Part shown: one piece after another, positions 44,786 through 52,726 of the stretch
How the letters are laid out: each line of letters begins with the position of its first letter
Numbering within the stretch: the stretch's first letter is position 1
Assembly (NCBI GenBank): GCA_934796775.1
Contig: CAKVPH010000007.1
Coordinates: 1 to 64,000 of the forward strand
Length of the DNA: 64,000 bases
Origin: an uncultured Clostridia bacterium
GTDB lineage: Bacteria > Bacillota > Clostridia > Christensenellales > Borkfalkiaceae
Direction of reading: 5' to 3'
The notes under the pieces: generated by a model
The model's database searches: none
Told to the model about the DNA's origin: nothing
The model's input: only the letters and a program-made list of their open reading frames with translations
Program-made: the position numbers and the translations under genes

Positions 44786-45718
44786 ATGAAATATAAAATG
44801 CCGTTTACCGACAGAGATTTCAGCTTGGTAAACGAAACAAAAACAGACGGCGGAAAAAATCCGAAGAACACAAAAAAGGACGAACTTATAAAAGAGCTTG
44901 AAGGTCTTAAAGGTCTTGCCGATTCTGCGCTTGACGACGCTGTAAGTAAGCAATTTGAATCCGAATTTATGCAAAAGGACGGGCGCACGGACGAGCAGAT
45001 TAAAAAAGCTGTGGAAGACGAAGCGAATATAAAAAAGCAATCCGAAATCGAAAAAGCATACGAAAGCGCGAACGAAGAACATGCAAAGCTTGACCAGACT
45101 CGTGCAAAACAGGCTGAAGATAAACAGAACGAAATAAAAAACGTGAATTATACTTATGACGAGGCAAAGGAAAACGCTCAGAATCAGGCGTTAAAGCGCG
45201 GGCTTCAAAGAAGTTCTGTCATAATGAATCTCTTAAAGGAATACGACGACGGAAAGTTTGCAAAGTTTAACGAAATCGATGCAAAGTACGAAGACAAAAA
45301 TTCCGCATTAGACGAGCAGATTGCAAAGCTTGACAAAGATCTTGCCGATTCAATCAAAAAGCTTGACTTTGAAACGGCTATAAACGTTCAGAGCGAGATT
45401 GAAAAGCTTAAAAAGGAGCGCGACGATAAAAACGCCGAAGTATTAAAATACAACAATCAGCTTAGCGAAAAGATCGCAAAATACAAGCAAAATCTTGAAA
45501 ACAGCGAGTACGGCAAAAAGATACTTGCCGCGGCAGAAGATCAAAAAAACGCCTATTACCGCAAAATGGCAGATAAAGTAATAGGGTATTATCAAACCCT
45601 TTCAAACGACGAAATGCTTGACGATTATCTTTCCGGCGAATACGAAAAACTGCTTGGAGCAAGCGGGCTAAAGCTTCTCCGCACCTATGTAACATCCCGC
45701 CAGAATCAGGCAAAATAA
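44786..45718 (+). CDS. Long helical coiled-coil protein, last gene of the capsid operon
   Basis: 310 residues, ATG about 11 nt after GGGAGGA. After a short head (~1-30) the protein is almost entirely charged heptad-like helix (DELIKELEGLKGLADS, EIEKAYESANEEHAKLDQTRAKQAEDKQ, DEQIAKLDKDLADSIKKLDFETAINVQSEIEKLKKERDDKN). No family is recognised. In P22-type phages this slot holds needle or ejection proteins; an internal or ejected protein, or a fibre, is possible. It is followed by the operon terminator. Confidence 0.6.
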   Translation: MKYKMPFTDRDFSLVNETKTDGGKNPKNTKKDELIKELEGLKGLADSALDDAVSKQFESEFMQKDGRTDEQIKKAVEDEANIKKQSEIEKAYESANEEHAKLDQTRAKQAEDKQNEIKNVNYTYDEAKENAQNQALKRGLQRSSVIMNLLKEYDDGKFAKFNEIDAKYEDKNSALDEQIAKLDKDLADSIKKLDFETAINVQSEIEKLKKERDDKNAEVLKYNNQLSEKIAKYKQNLENSEYGKKILAAAEDQKNAYYRKMADKVIGYYQTLSNDEMLDDYLSGEYEKLLGASGLKLLRTYVTSRQNQAK

Positions 45719-45759
45719 CAAAAAAACGAGTAAATTATAAACCATAAATTTAACAAATA

Positions 45760-45802
45760 AAAAGCCGAGGGAAAGCTATAGGATTTTTCCTTCGGCTTTT
45801 TT
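45760..45802 (+). terminator. Terminator of the capsid operon
   Basis: AAAAGCCGAGGGAAA pairs with TTTCCTTCGGCTTTT (one wobble), and a T tract follows. It defines the right end of the phage-like unit. Confidence 0.93.
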
Positions 45803-45850
45803 AGTATAAACAAAAGATATGAACATATAATTATATAAAGATATATAAAA

Positions 45851-46102
45851 ATGGATTTTAAAGAAGAAATTAAAAAGTGCATAGCCGACGATAGCGGATT
45901 TTCGCTGCAATTAAACGGTTTCGGCGGTTATTTTTTTTGCGTTAAACGAATACTTACGCTTACGAGCGAAAAAATAGAGGTTGAAACTACCGATAAAAGA
46001 AAGATAACCGTTACGGGCGAAAAGTTAGGCGTAAAAAAACTCGACGGAGGCGACCTTGCTTTTTCCGGAAAAGTGACGTGTGCGGAGGTAAAAGAGCTTT
46101 GA
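45851..46102 (+). CDS. yqfC: YabP/YqfC family sporulation protein
   Basis: 83 residues. SLQLNGFGGYFFCVKRILTLTSEKIEVET followed by ITVTGEKLGVKKLDGGDLAFSGKV matches the YabP/YqfC domain. YqfC and YqfD are linked to sporulation in Bacillus and Clostridium, where they are made in the mother cell. No good Shine-Dalgarno site is seen. It overlaps yqfD by 4 nt, the standard arrangement. It suggests the lineage is, or once was, spore forming. Confidence 0.85.
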   Translation: MDFKEEIKKCIADDSGFSLQLNGFGGYFFCVKRILTLTSEKIEVETTDKRKITVTGEKLGVKKLDGGDLAFSGKVTCAEVKEL

Positions 46103-46992
46103 ATTTATTAACGTCAGTCTTTTTTGTGTCGGGCTTAAACCGCGTTTTGCTGCTCGAAAGGCTTAAAAAAAACGGTGTAAGGGTTTTAGAAGTCAAAAAT
46201 ATCGACGAAAAATCGTTTGAAATAACGATAGATAATAAAGACTGTGATAAATTTTTTGCAATTTGCAAAAAAAGGTGGTATAATAAAAAAATAAGGGTAG
46301 GCGGACTATTTGCTCCGTTATGGAAAATTCTGCGCGCACCTTTTTTAATTGTTGCATGCGTTTTGTTTGCCGCACTGTGCATTTTTTCGGATAAAGTGTT
46401 TTTAAAAGCGGAATATAAAAGCGACGCGCTTTTATACCAAAGCGATGTTCTTGCCGCCTTTGAAGATGCAGAAATAAAACGCGGCTCGTTTTTTGACGAA
46501 GGCAAGCTTAAAATCGTGCAGAAAGCTTTGGCGGATAAAAACGATTTTGCATTTTTAAAAATACAAAAGTGCGGCAATAAGGCGATTATCGAGATAAAAA
46601 AGAGTGATACGCCGCCGCTTCGCATTGCGGGAAGCGAAAAGGACGTCGTTGCCGCGGAAGATATAAAAATACTGAAAATTTCCGCATATTCGGGAACGGT
46701 ACTCGTATCGTGCGGGGACGAAATAAAAAAAGGCACGCCTATAATAGGCGCATACGAGATTATAAACGAGCAGAACGCGCCTTGCAAAATTTTCGGATTC
46801 GTTTTGGCTGAAGCTAAATTTTGTTACGAGTACGAATGTAAATTCGCACCTGAAGACGCCGATGTTTGTCGCGCGGTATCCGCCGCAAAATTCATGCTCG
46901 GGGATTACGAGGTTTTGCGTTCGCAAAGCCGGATTAAAGATAAAAAAATTATAGTAGAACTCTATTACGAAAAAATTATATTCGGAGGTTAA
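46099..46992 (+). CDS. yqfD: Sporulation protein YqfD (short)
   Basis: 297 residues from TTG at 46099, 10 nt after GGAGG. A TM segment (~80-100, APFLIVACVLFAALCIFS) separates the N-terminal domain from the main extracytoplasmic part (DSDVLAAFEDAEIKRGSFF, ISAYSGTVLVSCGDEIKKGTPIIGAYE). The last part resembles a biotin-lipoyl-like loop. Bacillus YqfD has ~398 residues, so this is a compact version. Genes yqfC and phoH on either side confirm identity. Confidence 0.82.
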   Translation: MNLLTSVFFVSGLNRVLLLERLKKNGVRVLEVKNIDEKSFEITIDNKDCDKFFAICKKRWYNKKIRVGGLFAPLWKILRAPFLIVACVLFAALCIFSDKVFLKAEYKSDALLYQSDVLAAFEDAEIKRGSFFDEGKLKIVQKALADKNDFAFLKIQKCGNKAIIEIKKSDTPPLRIAGSEKDVVAAEDIKILKISAYSGTVLVSCGDEIKKGTPIIGAYEIINEQNAPCKIFGFVLAEAKFCYEYECKFAPEDADVCRAVSAAKFMLGDYEVLRSQSRIKDKKIIVELYYEKIIFGG

Positions 46993-46996
46993 TTAC

Positions 46997-47968
46997 TTGC
47001 AAAATTACGTTTGCAAACTTGAAGTACCCGTCCAAAGCGAGCTTGCAATGCTTCTTGGCGCGTTTGACGAAAATCTTGACGTTATCGCCAAAGAAACTCA
47101 GGTTGAAGCGACCGTTTTCGGCAACGAAATAAAAATTTCGGGCGATAATAAAGAAAAGGTCGAACTTTGCATGACGGTTTTAAACAAGCTTTTAAGCATA
47201 ATCAGAAGCAAAGAAACTATCGATAAAAACAGAATTATATATTGCGTAGAGCTTGCAAAAGAGGGCAATACGGAAGATATAGAAAAAATAATGAGCGGAG
47301 TTATAGCCATAACCGCGCGCGGCAGACAGATAAAATACAAAACGCTCGGTCAGAAAAAATACGTTGACGCAATCAAGAAAAATTCCGTAGTATTTGCAAT
47401 AGGTCCTGCCGGTACGGGTAAAACCTATCTTGCGGTTGCAATGGCTGTTTCGGCGTATAAAAATAAGGAAGTGGAAAAAATTATTCTGACGCGCCCCGCG
47501 GTAGAAGCAGGCGAAAGGTTGGGCTTTTTGCCCGGAGATCTGCAATCCAAGGTAGATCCCTATCTTCGTCCGCTGTACGACGCCTTGCAGGAGATGTTCG
47601 GGCTTGAAAATTATCAAAAGTTATTAGAGCGCGGCACTATAGAAATTGCGCCGCTTGCATACATGCGCGGCAGAACGCTTTCGGACGCTTTTATAATTTT
47701 AGACGAAGCGCAAAACACTACCAAAGAGCAGATGAAAATGTTTTTAACGCGTATGGGCGAGGGCAGTAAAATGGTCATCACCGGCGACGTAACTCAGATC
47801 GATTTGCCCGAAGGTAAGATGAGCGGACTAAATCACGCGTCAAAAATTTTACGGAACATCGAAGGAATCGAGATTGTAGAGCTTACCCATAAAGACGTGG
47901 TAAGGCACTCGCTCGTAATGCAAATTATTAAGGCGTACACGCAAGAGGAACTAAAAAGGAGAAAATAA
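46997..47968 (+). CDS. phoH: PhoH family ATPase
   Basis: 323 residues, TTG start 8 nt after GGAGG. Walker A is FAIGPAGTGKTYLAVAMA, Walker B AFIILDEAQNTTKEQM, followed by LTRMGEGSKMVITGDVTQIDLP. An N-terminal RNA-binding-like domain (~1-100) precedes. PhoH2-type or YqfL-neighbour PhoH proteins are cytoplasmic ATPases linked to RNA metabolism, often next to ybeY as here. Length and motifs are normal. Confidence 0.93.
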   Translation: MQNYVCKLEVPVQSELAMLLGAFDENLDVIAKETQVEATVFGNEIKISGDNKEKVELCMTVLNKLLSIIRSKETIDKNRIIYCVELAKEGNTEDIEKIMSGVIAITARGRQIKYKTLGQKKYVDAIKKNSVVFAIGPAGTGKTYLAVAMAVSAYKNKEVEKIILTRPAVEAGERLGFLPGDLQSKVDPYLRPLYDALQEMFGLENYQKLLERGTIEIAPLAYMRGRTLSDAFIILDEAQNTTKEQMKMFLTRMGEGSKMVITGDVTQIDLPEGKMSGLNHASKILRNIEGIEIVELTHKDVVRHSLVMQIIKAYTQEELKRRK

Positions 47969-47974
47969 TTACCG

Positions 47975-49543
47975 ATGAAAAACGTCGATTTTAACGATTA
48001 TTCGGATGATATCGGTTTAATGGATACCGAAGAGGAAAAAAAGAAAAAAAGTATAAAAAAGAAAGATAACGAGTGGTTAAAGCGCAGCAAAACCCGTAAC
48101 AGAATGAATGAAGAATGGCATAGAAAAGACTATGTAAAAACCATTCTGTTATTTGGTTTGCATGCGGTAATAATCGGCATATTGTATGCGCTCGGAGTAT
48201 TTTTAACCGTCGGCACGCCGAATAAGTTTTTGCAATTTTTTGCAACCGAAAGCTCGCTGAGAGATTTTATTTATATAATGATTTCGGTGACCTTTTTGTT
48301 TGCGATGCTGTACTTGTTCTTTTTCTTTGAACTCAACTCGTTTTTAAAAGACACCAAAAACATTTTAATGCTGTTTTCGGTTGTGGAAATTTCGCTTATA
48401 ATATCGTATATCGTAGGAACATACTTAAGCGTATATGCGCGTCCGGTAGCTTTTTGCGGACTTATGATATTACTGCTTGTAAACCGCCGTTCGGCTATAA
48501 TGTTAAACTTCGTGTTCTGTCTGCTTTTGTTTATGCTTGATGTTTTAACTCACGGCTACGGCAAAGCGGCATACACCTCCGTTTTAATAGGTCTTACAAC
48601 GGGACTTTTGGCAATATACCTCGTTTCAAACGTAACGTCTCGTATAAAAGTATTTATGATGGGATTTGTTATTTCTATTCCTATAATCGAGTGTATATTG
48701 TGTTTGGAACTTAAAACCTTGTCCGATTTTTTACCCATTATGGGTTTCGGTTTTACGTCGGGCATGCTGTCGGTCGTGCTTATGATGGCAGTTCTTCCGT
48801 TTTACGAAAAGATATTCAACGTAGTAACAAACTATCGTCTTTCCGAAATAACCGATCACAAATTCCCGCCCATCAAACGACTTATCGAAGAGGCGAACGG
48901 CACGTTCAACCACTCGCTTACCGTTTCAACGCTTGCCGAATCCTGCGCCACGGCTATAGGCGAAAACGCGCTTTTAGCTCGTGCCTGCGCATATTATCAC
49001 GACATAGGCAAATTAAAACAGCCTGAATATTTTTCCGAAAACCAAAAGGATTATAACCCGCACAGCGAGCTTTCGCCCGAGCTTTCGACCGACATAATTC
49101 GTTCGCACGCTCACGACGGCGCAATGTACATCAATAAATATCATTTGCCAAAGATTCTGGCGGACGTAGCCGAACAACACCACGGCACCATGCTAATCAG
49201 ATATTTCTATTCGGAAGCGTCAAAGTATACCGAAGAAAAACTTTCCGAAAAGGACTTCTCTTATCCCGGTCCCACTCCGCAGACAAAAATCGCCGCAATC
49301 ATCATGATTTGCGATGGTTGCGAAGCTGCCGTAAGGTCGCTTTCCGACCGTTCAAAAAACAACGTAAACAAAATGGTCCAGGCCATAATCGACGAAAGAC
49401 TTATCCGTTTCCGTCAGTTCGATAACTGCAACATAACTATAAAAGAACTCGATATTATTCGCGATACCATAACGCAGTGTCTTGGCGGCGTATATCACGA
49501 CAGGGTAAAATACCCCGAACTCAAAAAGGATATAAAAAGGTAA
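47975..49543 (+). CDS. 7TM-HD family cyclic-di-AMP phosphodiesterase-like protein lacking the external domain
   Basis: 522 residues. A cytoplasmic charged start, TM1 (~52-75), then six more TM segments up to ~285 and the HD domain: NGTFNHSLTVSTLAE, ARACAYYHDIGKLKQPEYF, SHAHDGAMYINKYHLP and EQHHGTMLIRYF give the metal-binding His/Asp set of PgpH. Bacillus PgpH (YqfF, ~710) has a ~270-residue extracellular HDED domain between TM1 and TM2; here TM1 is followed almost directly by TM2. The catalytic end should still degrade c-di-AMP, but external sensing would be lost. Confidence 0.88.
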   Translation: MKNVDFNDYSDDIGLMDTEEEKKKKSIKKKDNEWLKRSKTRNRMNEEWHRKDYVKTILLFGLHAVIIGILYALGVFLTVGTPNKFLQFFATESSLRDFIYIMISVTFLFAMLYLFFFFELNSFLKDTKNILMLFSVVEISLIISYIVGTYLSVYARPVAFCGLMILLLVNRRSAIMLNFVFCLLLFMLDVLTHGYGKAAYTSVLIGLTTGLLAIYLVSNVTSRIKVFMMGFVISIPIIECILCLELKTLSDFLPIMGFGFTSGMLSVVLMMAVLPFYEKIFNVVTNYRLSEITDHKFPPIKRLIEEANGTFNHSLTVSTLAESCATAIGENALLARACAYYHDIGKLKQPEYFSENQKDYNPHSELSPELSTDIIRSHAHDGAMYINKYHLPKILADVAEQHHGTMLIRYFYSEASKYTEEKLSEKDFSYPGPTPQTKIAAIIMICDGCEAAVRSLSDRSKNNVNKMVQAIIDERLIRFRQFDNCNITIKELDIIRDTITQCLGGVYHDRVKYPELKKDIKR

Positions 49544-49549
49544 GTTTTT

Positions 49550-50056
49550 ATGGGACGTCTTATTTTAAATTGTGATAACGAAATAGCCGATAACGAACTT
49601 ATAGAGCCGGTTTTGCTTGCCGACGCGGTATATAAAACGCTTAAACAAAAGGTAAATTTAAGCGCGGAAATATGCCTTTGCAGTGCAGACGAAATTAAAA
49701 AACTCAATAAAGAACAACGTGGAGTGGACAAGGTTACCGACGTATTGTCTTTCCCTGCGGCGGGAGTAACCGCGGGCGAAATAGTAAAAACCAAAAATTA
49801 TCCGTTCGACTTTGATCCCGAAACGCGCTCGGTGTTTTTGGGTAGTATTATGATTTGCCCCGAGCGCGCCAAAGAACAGGCTAAAGAATACGGACATTCG
49901 TTCAAGCGCGAAATAAACTATCTTGCCGTACATGGACTTATGCACATATTCGGATATGATCACGAAACCGAAACGGATAAAGCCGAAATGCGCGAAAGAG
50001 AGGAAGCCGTTTTAAAGCTTTTTGATCTTAGCCGCGAAAAAAGCGAGCGCAGCTGA
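49550..50056 (+). CDS. ybeY: Endoribonuclease YbeY
   Basis: 168 residues. The zinc motif HGLMHIFGYDHETETDKAEM (H-x3-H-x5-H) and the upstream TDVLSFP segment are diagnostic. YbeY acts in 16S rRNA 3' processing and ribosome quality control. AAGG lies before ATG. Near the N-terminus, residues encoded by 49588-49604 (ADNELI) coincide with a copy of the dispersed repeat. Between phoH/PgpH and era, as in other Firmicutes. Confidence 0.95.
   Translation: MGRLILNCDNEIADNELIEPVLLADAVYKTLKQKVNLSAEICLCSADEIKKLNKEQRGVDKVTDVLSFPAAGVTAGEIVKTKNYPFDFDPETRSVFLGSIMICPERAKEQAKEYGHSFKREINYLAVHGLMHIFGYDHETETDKAEMREREEAVLKLFDLSREKSERS
49588..49604 (+). repeat. Repeat-like match inside ybeY (copy E)
   Basis: CGATAACGAACTTATAG is identical to the terminator loop variant at 29958-29974, with partly matching flanks GCC...AGCCGGTTTT. 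It encodes part of a variable N-terminal stretch. Preferred codons for D-N-E-L-I give the same bases, so chance is possible. Confidence 0.4.
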
Positions 50057-50103
50057 AAATAAAAGGCATAGCAAAAACTTAATAGGCAAAACAAAAAATA
50101 GCA

Positions 50104-50155
50104 GAGAGACAATTTCTCTCTTTTAACTCGCAGGGAGATAACGCTCTCCCTTTTT
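50104..50155 (+). terminator. Two tandem terminator-like hairpins between ybeY and era
   Basis: GAGAGA/TCTCTC followed by TTTT (50104-50124), and GGGAGA/TCTCCC followed by TTTTT (50133-50155). Both stems are only 6 bp, so they may attenuate rather than end transcription into era. Confidence 0.55.
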
Positions 50156-50184
50156 AACAAACTTTTGACGCAGGAGAAAAAACT

Positions 50185-51078
50185 ATGAATAGCGGAACGG
50201 TGGCGGTAGTAGGCAGAGCAAACGCGGGAAAGTCAACGCTCATAAACGTAATAGTAGGCGAAAAGGTGAGTATTGTTTCGCCAAAGCCACAGACCACACG
50301 GGACAGAATACTTGCCGTATATAACGGCGATGACTGTCAGATTGTGTTTCTCGATACCCCTGGCATATACAAAGCCGCTTCGCTTTTAAGCGAAAGAATG
50401 CAAAAAACGGCCGAAACAACAGCTAAAGACGTAGACCTTGTTTTGATACTCGTTGATGCTCACGAAGGACTTAAAGATGAAGATAACGAACTTATAGCCC
50501 GCTTTTTAAAAAAAGGAAGTTATAAAGTCGGGCTTGTTTTCACAAAGACGGACATCATGCCCGAAAGTTTATTGCCGTCCGTTTTAAAATCGCTTGACGT
50601 AGACAGAGAAAGGGCGAGTTTTATAACTTCCGTTTCGGCTCGTACGGGCAGGAACGTCAAAAAACTTATATCTTTAATCAAAGAGAATCTGCCCGAAGGC
50701 GACAAGATAATCGAAGACGACATAATTTCGGATAAAAGCGAAAAGTTCATGATTGCCGAAATCATGCGCGAAAAAATTCTTTTACAATACGATAAAGAAA
50801 TTCCGCACGGCGTGGCAATCGTAATAAACAACTTTGAACGCCGCAAGAACGGGACGTATTACGTTAATCTGGATATTGTTTGCGAAAAGCAGAATCATAA
50901 AGCTATAATTATCGGCAAACAAGGGCAGGCGTTAAAGAAAACGGCAGGCTTTGCGCGCGAAGGAATGGAAAAGTTTTTAGGCGCAAAAGTGTATCTGGAA
51001 ACTTACGTTAAGGTAAAAGAAGACTGGCGCGACCGCCCTGACAGGCTTAAAGAATACGGATACGAACAAAATAATTAA
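50185..51078 (+). CDS. era: GTPase Era
   Basis: 297 residues. G1 GRANAGKSTLINVIVG, G2 region SPKPQTTRD, G3 DTPGIYKA, G4 position TKTD, then a C-terminal KH domain with VIIGKQGQALKKTAGFAREGMEKFLGAKVYLETYVKVKEDWRD. Era binds the 3' end of 16S rRNA and promotes 30S maturation. G4 reads FTKTD instead of the usual NKID/NKxD, with Thr in place of Asn. AGGAG precedes ATG. All other features are normal. Confidence 0.96.
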   Translation: MNSGTVAVVGRANAGKSTLINVIVGEKVSIVSPKPQTTRDRILAVYNGDDCQIVFLDTPGIYKAASLLSERMQKTAETTAKDVDLVLILVDAHEGLKDEDNELIARFLKKGSYKVGLVFTKTDIMPESLLPSVLKSLDVDRERASFITSVSARTGRNVKKLISLIKENLPEGDKIIEDDIISDKSEKFMIAEIMREKILLQYDKEIPHGVAIVINNFERRKNGTYYVNLDIVCEKQNHKAIIIGKQGQALKKTAGFAREGMEKFLGAKVYLETYVKVKEDWRDRPDRLKEYGYEQNN

Positions 51079-51134
51079 AGAGTTTTATCCGTTTGGCGCA
51101 TAAAATATTTTCGTTTGCTCATACTGTTTCTGAT

Positions 51135-51245
51135 ATGAAAAACGAAAAAACAAAAATGCCTGAAAACGTTGCCTGGGAATTGTTCGAAAAAACGGGCAAT
51201 CCTTCTTACTATATGCTTTACAAAAAACTTAAAGGATTTAAATAA
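51135..51245 (+). CDS. yqzL: YqzL family small protein
   Basis: 36 residues, beginning MKNEKTKMPENVAWELFEKT and continuing with GNPSYYMLYKKLKGFK. W-x-x-F-x-x-T-G-x-x-x-x-Y-x-x-Y-K-x-L is the YqzL pattern, and the position between era and recO is the same as in Bacillus. The function is unknown. No clear Shine-Dalgarno site precedes ATG; an in-frame TTG at 51093 with AAAGAG upstream is an alternative start. Confidence 0.8.
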   Translation: MKNEKTKMPENVAWELFEKTGNPSYYMLYKKLKGFK

Positions 51246-51249
51246 TAGT

Positions 51250-51266
51250 CGATAATCGACTTATAG
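51250..51266 (+). repeat. Dispersed repeat, copy F, upstream of recO
   Basis: An exact match to the core CGATAATCGACTTATAG, ending 10 nt before the recO start codon. recO has no visible Shine-Dalgarno site, so the repeat lies exactly where ribosome binding would be expected. Confidence 0.75.
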
Positions 51267-51276
51267 GCTTACTTTT

Positions 51277-52011
51277 ATGGAAATAAAACTGAACGCCGTC
51301 GCGCTGAAAAGCGTTGACTATAAAGATAACGATAAAATGCTTACTTTGTTTTCGTTAGAGCAAGGTAAAATCGGCGCAGGCGTTCGCGGTGTAAAAAAGG
51401 CGGGTGCTAAACTTGGGTTTTGCGTTCAGCCTTTTTGTTTTGCCGAATACGTTTTATCGGTAAACGGCGAGCGCGCAACGGTTGTAGGCGCAACCGAACT
51501 CGAAAGTTTTTATAAAATAAGGTTAAACCCGCGCGCCTTTTATGCGGGGAGCGGAATACTCGAATATCTTTTAAAAGTTTGCGAAACTAATGCTCCGGAC
51601 GAAAAATTGTTTTTTCTTGCAATAAATTCGTTAAAAGCTTTAAATTTCGGCGAAAAATCACCCGAATGTGTTTTAGCGGAGTTTTTATTTAACGCGCTTT
51701 ATTTATCGGGATACGGCATAAGCGGCGTAACCTGCGCCGGGTGCGATAAAACTGCCGACGAATTTGAACGCGCGTATTTCGATTTTGAAAGCGGCGAATT
51801 GTACTGCGAAAATTGCAGAACCGAAAAAATGCGCGAAATAATGCCCGTTACGGCTCAGGCGATAGCTTTTTTAAACGATAAAAAAGAAATTTTGCCTGAA
51901 AGTGCGCTTTACGCGCTGAAATTTTTAAGCTTTTACATAAAATTAAAGGTGGGCGAAAATCTTAAAAGCGTAGATGAGCTTGTAAAATTTGTTGAGCTTA
52001 CTACCGTATAG
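51277..52011 (+). CDS. recO: DNA repair protein RecO
   Basis: 244 residues. The N-terminal OB fold (LNAVALKSVDYKDNDKMLTLFSLEQGKIGAGVRGVKK) is followed by a helical part and a zinc site: CAGCDKTADEF and LYCENC (two C-x2-C pairs). RecO loads RecA with RecR in gap repair. Preceded by repeat copy F and followed by a strong terminator. Identity is clear from the order era-yqzL-recO. Confidence 0.95.
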   Translation: MEIKLNAVALKSVDYKDNDKMLTLFSLEQGKIGAGVRGVKKAGAKLGFCVQPFCFAEYVLSVNGERATVVGATELESFYKIRLNPRAFYAGSGILEYLLKVCETNAPDEKLFFLAINSLKALNFGEKSPECVLAEFLFNALYLSGYGISGVTCAGCDKTADEFERAYFDFESGELYCENCRTEKMREIMPVTAQAIAFLNDKKEILPESALYALKFLSFYIKLKVGENLKSVDELVKFVELTTV

Positions 52012-52034
52012 GTCTTACTGCTTACTGTTCGGCG

Positions 52035-52060
52035 GCGTTACTGATGTAACGCTTTTTTTT
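52035..52060 (+). terminator. Terminator after recO
   Basis: GCGTTAC pairs with GTAACGC around TGAT, followed by eight T. Confidence 0.93.
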
Positions 52061-52096
52061 ATTATTTCATAATATGTTTAGGATATCTATGAAAAA

Positions 52097-52726
52097 ATGC
52101 TTGTAAGAATTCTTGAAGATCCATACAGTGCGGAAACTGCTTTAGAATGTGTAAACGTCGTTCCTTTTGGCTTTTTAAACGAGATAAACTTTAAACATCA
52201 GCTCGACGGAAGCTCTTCCGATTTGGTTAAAGCGGGCAGGTTATCTCAAAGTCTTGGCGGAATAACAATTTTTGCAAGCGTTTCAGATAACTTGGGCATA
52301 AAAAAATTATCCGCATTTGTTTTTTGCGGCGCAAAGCTCATTTCCATTTGCGATATGAACGACGGCGGTGAAAAATATTCCGCTTCTTTCGGTTACAATA
52401 TTCTGGATTTCGGAAAGGAAAAATTCGGTGTAATAGTGGGTGCCGATGTATTCTGTCCGGATGCCGTAAAAGCTCTTTCTATGTGCGGTTGTGTATCGAT
52501 AATCGACTTATATGAGGACTTTTATGAGAAAAAAGCCAAAAACGCCGCGGAGTTTTATTCCTTTGTTTACGGCATAGATTTTATAGCTGCGGGAAAGACG
52601 AAAAGCTATTATTATAATTCGTCCGGAACGGGTATAGAAATTGAAAACGGAAAACCGTTTTCTTCTTACGGCAAAAAAGTATTCAAAGAGATAAAACAAA
52701 AACGCAGCGGCGCACTTTTTTTATAG
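52097..52726 (+). CDS. Degenerate nitrilase-superfamily-like protein
   Basis: 209 residues. The order of strands FGKEKFGVIVGADVFCPDAVKALSMCGCVSIIDLY resembles the core of carbon-nitrogen hydrolases (G-x-x-I-C-Y-D-x-x-F-P-E...A-L...G-A-x-x-I). Here Ala (in GAD) stands at the catalytic Cys position, and no clear Glu/Lys partners are seen, so it is probably not an active hydrolase. The protein is also shorter than the ~260-residue norm. Part of the sequence (52497-52513) is a copy of the dispersed repeat. The family call is tentative. Confidence 0.45.
   Translation: MLVRILEDPYSAETALECVNVVPFGFLNEINFKHQLDGSSSDLVKAGRLSQSLGGITIFASVSDNLGIKKLSAFVFCGAKLISICDMNDGGEKYSASFGYNILDFGKEKFGVIVGADVFCPDAVKALSMCGCVSIIDLYEDFYEKKAKNAAEFYSFVYGIDFIAAGKTKSYYYNSSGTGIEIENGKPFSSYGKKVFKEIKQKRSGALFL
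52497..52513 (+). repeat. Dispersed repeat, copy G, inside a coding region
   Basis: CGATAATCGACTTATAT differs from the core only in the last base and continues with GAGGACTTTTATG, similar to the bases after copy F. It is read as S-I-I-D-L-Y-E within the nitrilase-like protein. Confidence 0.65.

Noticed and set aside
33437..45802. Complete prophage integrated at the tRNA cluster
   Set aside because: No integrase, repressor, replication or lysis gene is found, and the 3' end of tRNA-Cys is not repeated on the right side of the capsid operon.
50482..50497. GATAACGAACTTATAG in era as another repeat copy
   Set aside because: It encodes D-N-E-L-I, natural at this place in Era, with the genome's preferred codons, and the flanking arms do not match well.
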